64,000 nucleotides of DNA from Burkholderiaceae bacterium (GTDB lineage: Bacteria > Pseudomonadota > Gammaproteobacteria > Burkholderiales > Burkholderiaceae_F), in contig JALHMQ010000002.1 of NCBI GenBank assembly GCA_022843955.1, positions 186,001 through 250,000 on the forward strand, in the 5' to 3' direction. Made by a program: the position numbers and the translations under genes. Positions 59,556 through 64,000 of this stretch are shown piece by piece. Positions within the stretch are counted from its first letter, which is position 1, and each line of letters starts with the position of its first letter. The notes under the pieces are model-generated. The model searched no databases. It was not told where the DNA came from and saw only the letters and a program-made list of their open reading frames with translations.

Positions 59556-62273
59556 TCAGAACTCGTAGCCGGCCCTCATCAGGAAGGTGCGGCCGCGTGG
59601 ATCCGTGAATCGCGCGTCGTATCCGACCTGGAACGTGGTGCCCTGATTGGTGAACGGCGGGTCCTGGTTGGCGAGGTTCAGGACACCACCCGTCAGCGTC
59701 AGGTTCTTGATACCGCGATAGGTCATCGTCGCGTCCCACGTCGAGTACGGCTTGACGTCCTGACGGAACGCCGCGGCAACCGCGTTCTGGTCGCGATAGC
59801 CCGAGCTCCAGCGGTTGATCAGCGCCGCGCTGACGTTGCCGGCCGACCAGTTGACCGACATCGTATGGCGCCAGCGGAAGATCGGTGCGTTGAACAGGTC
59901 GGCGTACTTGCCGGCGTTGTCGACGAACGGGCCACCGCGCTCGCGCTGATACTCGTACTGGTCGACGTAGGTCCCGTCGAAGCCGAGTGCAAACGCACCG
60001 TAGGGCGTGGCGCCGGTGCGGTACGACAGCGACAGGTCGACCCCGCGCGTGCGCAGCTCACCGACGTTCTCGGTCGGCTGGTCGATGTAGGCGATGGCCG
60101 CGCTGCCAACGCGCTGCGTGCAGCCGCGCAACGTGGCGGCGATGGTCGGATCGACCTGATTGCAGCGCACGAAGCGCCCCGCATACTTGGCCGGGTCGCC
60201 GAAGATCGCCGCCTCGCCCAGCTGGGTGATCGAGCCCTCGATGTTGATCTTCCACAGGTCGATCGACACCGTGCTGCGCGGGGTCGGCTCGAACGCCATG
60301 CCGAGCGTGAAGGTGCGCGACTTCTCCGGGTCGATCGAGTTGACCGGTCGGCCGACGCCCGCCGGACCACTGAGGCGACGCAGGAACTGGATGTTGCAGT
60401 CGCGCGTCGGGTCGCCGCCGGCCGCCGTATTGGCCACGCCGCCCGGGCAAAGCACCGGGTCGTTGTAGGCGATCGCGGTGTTGGTGATCGACTGCGGCTG
60501 GTAGATGTCGTACAGCGTCGGCGCCCGGAAGCCGGTGTTGAACGAACCGCGGAACAGCAGCGCGCGCGTGGGCTGATAGCGCAATGCAATCTTCGGGTTC
60601 ACGGTGCTGCCGAAGTCGCTGTAGCGGTCATAGCGCACCGCGAACTGCGCCTCCAGGTCCTTCAACACCGGCACGCTGAATTCGGTGAACAGCGCCGTGA
60701 TGTCGCGCGTGCCCGAAATGGACGACGACAGTTCAAGGCCCGAGCCCACCGCGTCGCGCGCCAGCGGCGGCACGGTGTAGGTGAACTCCTCGTCGCGGTA
60801 CTCGACGCCAAAGGCGCCGACCACCGTCCCCGCCCCCAGGTTGAACAGATCGCGGCTGACGCGGAAGTCGGCGGTGGTGACCTCGCCCTCGCCCTCCAGC
60901 ACCCGGCCGATCACCTTGGCGTTCTGCAGCGCCGCTGCGCCAGCGGCGTCCTGAGGTCCGAACGGGTTGATGACGCCGGCGACGACGGCGGCATTGACCA
61001 CCGAGCCGCGCACGTAGCCATCGGTGAAGTCCTGCTCCACCTTGTTCTTGCCGTTCGACACGCCGGCCTTGTAGTCCCAGCCTGCGATCACGCCGGTGAG
61101 ATCGGCAACGATGCGCTGATTGACCGAGGTGACGTCGGTCTCGCGCTTGCCCGCCAGATTGGTACGCCAGCTGACGTTGATCGGCAGCGCCGAGTTCAAG
61201 CCAGGGATCGCCGGCGTGATGCCCGCACCTGGGTAATAGCGATTCGTCGGGGCCATCGTGACCGAGCCCAGCGGCGTCGGCGCCACGCGGTTGATCTGCT
61301 GGTTCTCGGCGCGCAGGTACTCGAGGCTGGCCAGATGCTGACCGAGCTTCAGCGAGCCGCGCAGGACCGCGGTCATCAACTCTTGCTCGGGCAGGATGTC
61401 GATGTTGCGAACAAAGTCCTCCAGGCAGGTGTTGCCAGCGCCCAGCGGCAGCGATGACGGCGGCTGGCAGGTCGGCCAAGTCGGGTTGCCGGTGAAGATC
61501 ACCGGCGGCGTGCCGCCCTGGTTCTGGCTGATATTGCCGGGGAAGGTGGTGGGACTGGTGCGCACGACGCCGCGGTCGCGGATGATGCCGGTCGAGGCAA
61601 AGTCGCGGTCCTGCGAGGACAGGCCACCCAGCTCCTGGAAGTCCAGGGTGCCCATGATGTTGAAGCCCTGCTTGTTCAGGTCGCCGAAGCCGCCGGACAC
61701 CGACGCGCGCTTGCGCTCGCCGCCACCCTGTTGCGGATCCTGATACTCGGCGGTGACACCCACCCCGGTGTAGCTGCGACGCAGGATGAAGTTGATCACG
61801 CCGCCGATCGCATCGGTACCGTAGATCGCGGAGGCGCCGTCGCGCAGCACCTCGATGCGGTCGATCGCTGCCAGCGGGATCGCGTTCAGGTCCACCGCGC
61901 CGGAGTCGAACGCATGGTTGACGATGCGCCGGCCATTGAGCAGCACCAGCGTGCGATTGCCACCGACGCCGCGCATGCTGGCTGAGGAGCGGCCACCATT
62001 GGACGCGCCGATCGACTGCGACGATCCGGTCAACTGCTGCACCGAAGCAATCGACTTCATCGCCTCTTCAGCGGTCGTGATACCGGTGCGGCGCAGGTCC
62101 TCGGCGCGGATCACCGTCACCGGCAGCGCGGTCTCGGCATCGACCCGCTTGATCATCGACCCCGTCACTTCCACCCGCTCAAGCTGCTGCTGTTGCTGGG
62201 CCAGCGCACCCGATACTCCGACCAACGAACTCAATGCCAGCGCCACATGGCGAGCAATGGGCTTGATCTGCAT
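59556..62273 (-). CDS. TonB-dependent outer-membrane receptor
   Basis: This 905-residue outer-membrane transporter starts MQIKPIARHVALALSSLVGV with a signal peptide ending ALA (ribosome binding site GGGGGA upstream). It has a TonB box-like start (QQLERVEVTGSMIKRVDAET), a plug domain (SIGASNGGRSSASMRGVGGN, RTLVLLNGRRIVNHAFDSGA, IEVLRDGASAIYGTDAIGGV) and a barrel ending MRAGYEF with the terminal Phe. The N-terminal Gln repeat QQQQQ is unusual. Ligand cannot be read from sequence; the closest pattern is that of receptors for glycans or peptides in Burkholderiales and Xanthomonadales. Confidence 0.94.
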   Translation of the reverse strand: MQIKPIARHVALALSSLVGVSGALAQQQQQLERVEVTGSMIKRVDAETALPVTVIRAEDLRRTGITTAEEAMKSIASVQQLTGSSQSIGASNGGRSSASMRGVGGNRTLVLLNGRRIVNHAFDSGAVDLNAIPLAAIDRIEVLRDGASAIYGTDAIGGVINFILRRSYTGVGVTAEYQDPQQGGGERKRASVSGGFGDLNKQGFNIMGTLDFQELGGLSSQDRDFASTGIIRDRGVVRTSPTTFPGNISQNQGGTPPVIFTGNPTWPTCQPPSSLPLGAGNTCLEDFVRNIDILPEQELMTAVLRGSLKLGQHLASLEYLRAENQQINRVAPTPLGSVTMAPTNRYYPGAGITPAIPGLNSALPINVSWRTNLAGKRETDVTSVNQRIVADLTGVIAGWDYKAGVSNGKNKVEQDFTDGYVRGSVVNAAVVAGVINPFGPQDAAGAAALQNAKVIGRVLEGEGEVTTADFRVSRDLFNLGAGTVVGAFGVEYRDEEFTYTVPPLARDAVGSGLELSSSISGTRDITALFTEFSVPVLKDLEAQFAVRYDRYSDFGSTVNPKIALRYQPTRALLFRGSFNTGFRAPTLYDIYQPQSITNTAIAYNDPVLCPGGVANTAAGGDPTRDCNIQFLRRLSGPAGVGRPVNSIDPEKSRTFTLGMAFEPTPRSTVSIDLWKINIEGSITQLGEAAIFGDPAKYAGRFVRCNQVDPTIAATLRGCTQRVGSAAIAYIDQPTENVGELRTRGVDLSLSYRTGATPYGAFALGFDGTYVDQYEYQRERGGPFVDNAGKYADLFNAPIFRWRHTMSVNWSAGNVSAALINRWSSGYRDQNAVAAAFRQDVKPYSTWDATMTYRGIKNLTLTGGVLNLANQDPPFTNQGTTFQVGYDARFTDPRGRTFLMRAGYEF

Positions 62274-62869
62274 TTTTCCCCCGAAGAGTGATGCGCGCGG
62301 GACCACGCGCGTGGCGGGGGAGGTTAGTCGCGCAGTTATGGCGGGTACAAAAGTAACTTGCTTTCGTTGCAGGGCTGCAACCATCGTTAACCCTGATTCA
62401 CGACCGTGCCTGACCGCAATGCATCGCACGACGAGGCGCAAGGGCGTTCGAACGTCGCCAAGAGCACTTCGCGTACTTCAGCGTTGCTGACCACCTCTGC
62501 AGCGAGCCACCGGCCGCCCCGTCCCAAGAAACCTTCATCGTCGGTTGATCAAGCGAGCGATCGATGTCCTGCGCCGCGTTTGTTGCACCACAGTGGTGGC
62601 AGCAGGTCCGATAGCGGGTCGACATTCAAAACTGCGGCGGTGTGCTCAGACCGCTTGGTATCCGGCTGATGAGCAGCGTGTCGCTCTCCGCGCGTCCTGC
62701 GAGCGGCGAAGCGTTGCGTGAGTCATCTGTCGACCAATGTTCGTCCGAGATGGGCACCCCGGCGCAACAACTGTGCGTTGCTCCGACCGCCGACCGCTAG
62801 ACTGGCCCGCATTTCCACCCAACAAGGAACGCGCAGGCCGACCCACGAGGTCGCGCGCTGCCGTCTGTC
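62274..62869. other. 596-nt intergenic region between the TonB receptor and TonB-domain protein genes
   Basis: I see no convincing gene. A short palindrome GTTGCAG / CTGCAAC with a 2-nt spacer lies at 62366-62381, about 95 nt upstream of the receptor start, and could be an operator. Promoters for the two divergent genes presumably lie here. Confidence 0.55.
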
Positions 62870-63775
62870 ATGTCCCGCCCGCGACTACGCTGCGCTGCCG
62901 CACGACTGTCCGTTCCTCTGCCTGCGGCGTGGCTCGCCGGTCTGGTGCTGGTAACGGTGACCACCGGTTGCTCGGAGTCGACCAGCCCGACACCGCCTGC
63001 CGCCGCCGCGACATCGAGCGCCCTGGCCTCGATCCTGTCACCGACGGCGGTCGCGGCACCAGCGACGGTCACACCCAGCATCGACAGTACGGTGGACGCG
63101 CCGCCCGTCGCGGCAGCCGAGACACCGACACGCGACCCCTTTGCCGGCATCGATGCCAGCCAGCACGACGTGCTGCGCAACATTGCGCGCATCGACCCCG
63201 CTGCGCGCGGTGTGCGACCCGCAGGAGAGCGTCAGCGTGAACCGCGCGCCGGTGCCTTGGCTGGCGCGGGGCCGGCGTCGGCGGGGGCCGAGCCGGCCAC
63301 GGCCCGCACTCTGGCCGCATCGGGCGCCGTCGCCGCTCCGGTAGCCGCGGCGCCAGCGCCATCTTCGCCGCCTGCGTCGGCCGTGCCCGTGTCGGTCGCA
63401 ACTCAGGAGCCGCCCGCCCCCGTCATTGCAGCGGCCCCCGCCCCTACGTCGGCTGCCAGTTCGACACCCGCCGCTGCCACAGCCACGCTTTCGGTCGCTG
63501 CGAGCGCGCCTTCGGCAGACGGGCGGCGTCGCGCGCTGGCGCAACCGCGCCCGGTCTTTCCGGTGGAAGCGCTGCGCGACGGTCACACCGAGGGCCGCGT
63601 GATCGCCACGCTGACTGTCGGCGCCGATGGCGCCGTGCGCGATGTGGCCGTCGTATCGTCGATCCCGACCCGCAGTTTCGGTCGCGCCGCGACCAACGCT
63701 CTGCGCGACTGGCGCTATGAAGCAGCATCGGGCAACAGCGTCATCCGGGTGGAACTGGACTTTCGACTCGATTGA
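62870..63775 (+). CDS. TonB C-terminal-domain protein, possibly lipid-anchored
   Basis: This 301-residue protein has an Arg-rich start, a hydrophobic segment (about 18-33, LPAAWLAGLVLVTVTTGC) and Cys34 in a lipobox-like position, then a long Ala/Pro/Ser/Thr spacer (about 35-215). A TonB-type C-terminal domain follows (QPRPVFPVEALRDGHTEGRV, IATLTVGADGAVRDVAVVSS, ATNALRDWRYEAA). The lipobox is imperfect, so a normal membrane anchor is also possible. It is flanked by two TonB-dependent receptors and may energise them, though no ExbBD genes are visible. Confidence 0.78.
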   Translation: MSRPRLRCAAARLSVPLPAAWLAGLVLVTVTTGCSESTSPTPPAAAATSSALASILSPTAVAAPATVTPSIDSTVDAPPVAAAETPTRDPFAGIDASQHDVLRNIARIDPAARGVRPAGERQREPRAGALAGAGPASAGAEPATARTLAASGAVAAPVAAAPAPSSPPASAVPVSVATQEPPAPVIAAAPAPTSAASSTPAAATATLSVAASAPSADGRRRALAQPRPVFPVEALRDGHTEGRVIATLTVGADGAVRDVAVVSSIPTRSFGRAATNALRDWRYEAASGNSVIRVELDFRLD

Positions 63776-63869
63776 CAGCAAGCGCGAGCACTGCTGCGCA
63801 AGCGACCCATTGATGCTTTTCGACCGACGGCGCGCTGCCAACCTTTCGGTTGCCAAACCATACCGAAAA

Positions 63870-63897
63870 AAAACCGCAGCCCGAAGGCTGCGGTTTT
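63870..63897. terminator. bidirectional terminator
   Basis: The 12-bp stem AAAACCGCAGCC (63870-63881) pairs with GGCTGCGGTTTT (63886-63897) around the loop CGAA, with further A on the left and T on the right. It separates the TonB-domain gene from the convergent receptor. Confidence 0.88.
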
Positions 63898-63916
63898 CAG
63901 ACGACCGTGTTGCTGA

Positions 63917-64000
63917 TCAGAAGAACTTGTACGACACCGTGGCGTAGATGAAACGCAGCCGCGGATCGCCGTAGGTCGGGTCGTAGCCCGACTGGAACGC
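63917..64000 (-). CDS. C-terminal end of a second TonB-dependent receptor (cut off by window)
   Basis: Reading the minus strand from the right edge gives AFQSGYDPTYGDPRLRFIYA, then TVSYKFF and a TGA at 63917-63919. This matches the end of the receptor at 59556 (FQVGYDARFTDPRGRTFLMR). The terminal aromatic residue and the alternating pattern are the last beta strand of an outer-membrane barrel. The rest lies beyond the window. Confidence 0.85.
   Translation of the reverse strand, partial: AFQSGYDPTYGDPRLRFIYATVSYKFF

Overview
This window is GC-rich, densely coding DNA from a flagellated betaproteobacterium, most likely of the order Burkholderiales. The pointers are an FlhDC master regulator of the beta/gamma type, nearly the whole flagellar gene set in one block, cheY-cheZ beside motAB, and FliA-type promoters of the form TCAAG or TAAAG, about 14-15 nt, then GCCGAT. 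The genus cannot be fixed from sequence alone.

Layout: positions 1-9209 (minus strand) carry flgK (its 3' end runs off the window) J I H G F E D C B, the rod, hook and ring operon. flgA, flgM and flgN lie divergently at 9375-10968. A hybrid sensor kinase (11191-13851), two chemoreceptors and a small periplasmic helical protein (13904-17759) come next. Then follows the minus-strand operon flhB-flhA-flhF-flhG-like-fliA (25109 to 18039). At 25431-33000 lie an unrecognised gene with a FliA-type promoter and the late filament block: ycgR, an FlhB-C-like gene, a second fliK-like gene, fliT, fliS, fliD, flaG and fliC. flhDC (33623-34648) face motA-motB-cheY-cheZ, and a terminator separates them. After a PilZ protein, an aldo/keto reductase and a small coiled-coil gene, fliE (minus) diverges from fliF-G-H-I-J-K-L-M-N-O-P-Q-R (42376-54429). 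From 54564 on the genes are not flagellar: a CbiM-like membrane protein, a patatin/outer-membrane-barrel fusion, a thiamine-diphosphate enzyme, two TonB-dependent receptors (one only as its last codons) and a TonB-domain protein.

How it works together: FlhDC should start the cascade. Structural and export genes build the basal body and hook, FlgM holds FliA until the hook is finished, and FliA then drives filament, motor and chemotaxis genes. I find eleven sequences close to the FliA consensus, upstream of flgA, flgM (two), flhB, an orphan gene, flaG, fliC, motA, fliF (two) and fliL. Several of these precede genes that are early genes in enteric bacteria.

The least ordinary part of the window is its non-coding DNA. 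At least three families of intercistronic hairpins (called A, B and C here) recur between flagellar genes. Each family keeps a fixed core, while the outer arms differ between loci and still pair almost perfectly. Two copies form composite elements of about 360-410 bp with inverted ends, one of which separates motA from motB. Two copies of a 19-bp palindrome, TGTAGG, seven bases, CCTACA, sit upstream of flhD and between fliE and fliF, and look like an operator.
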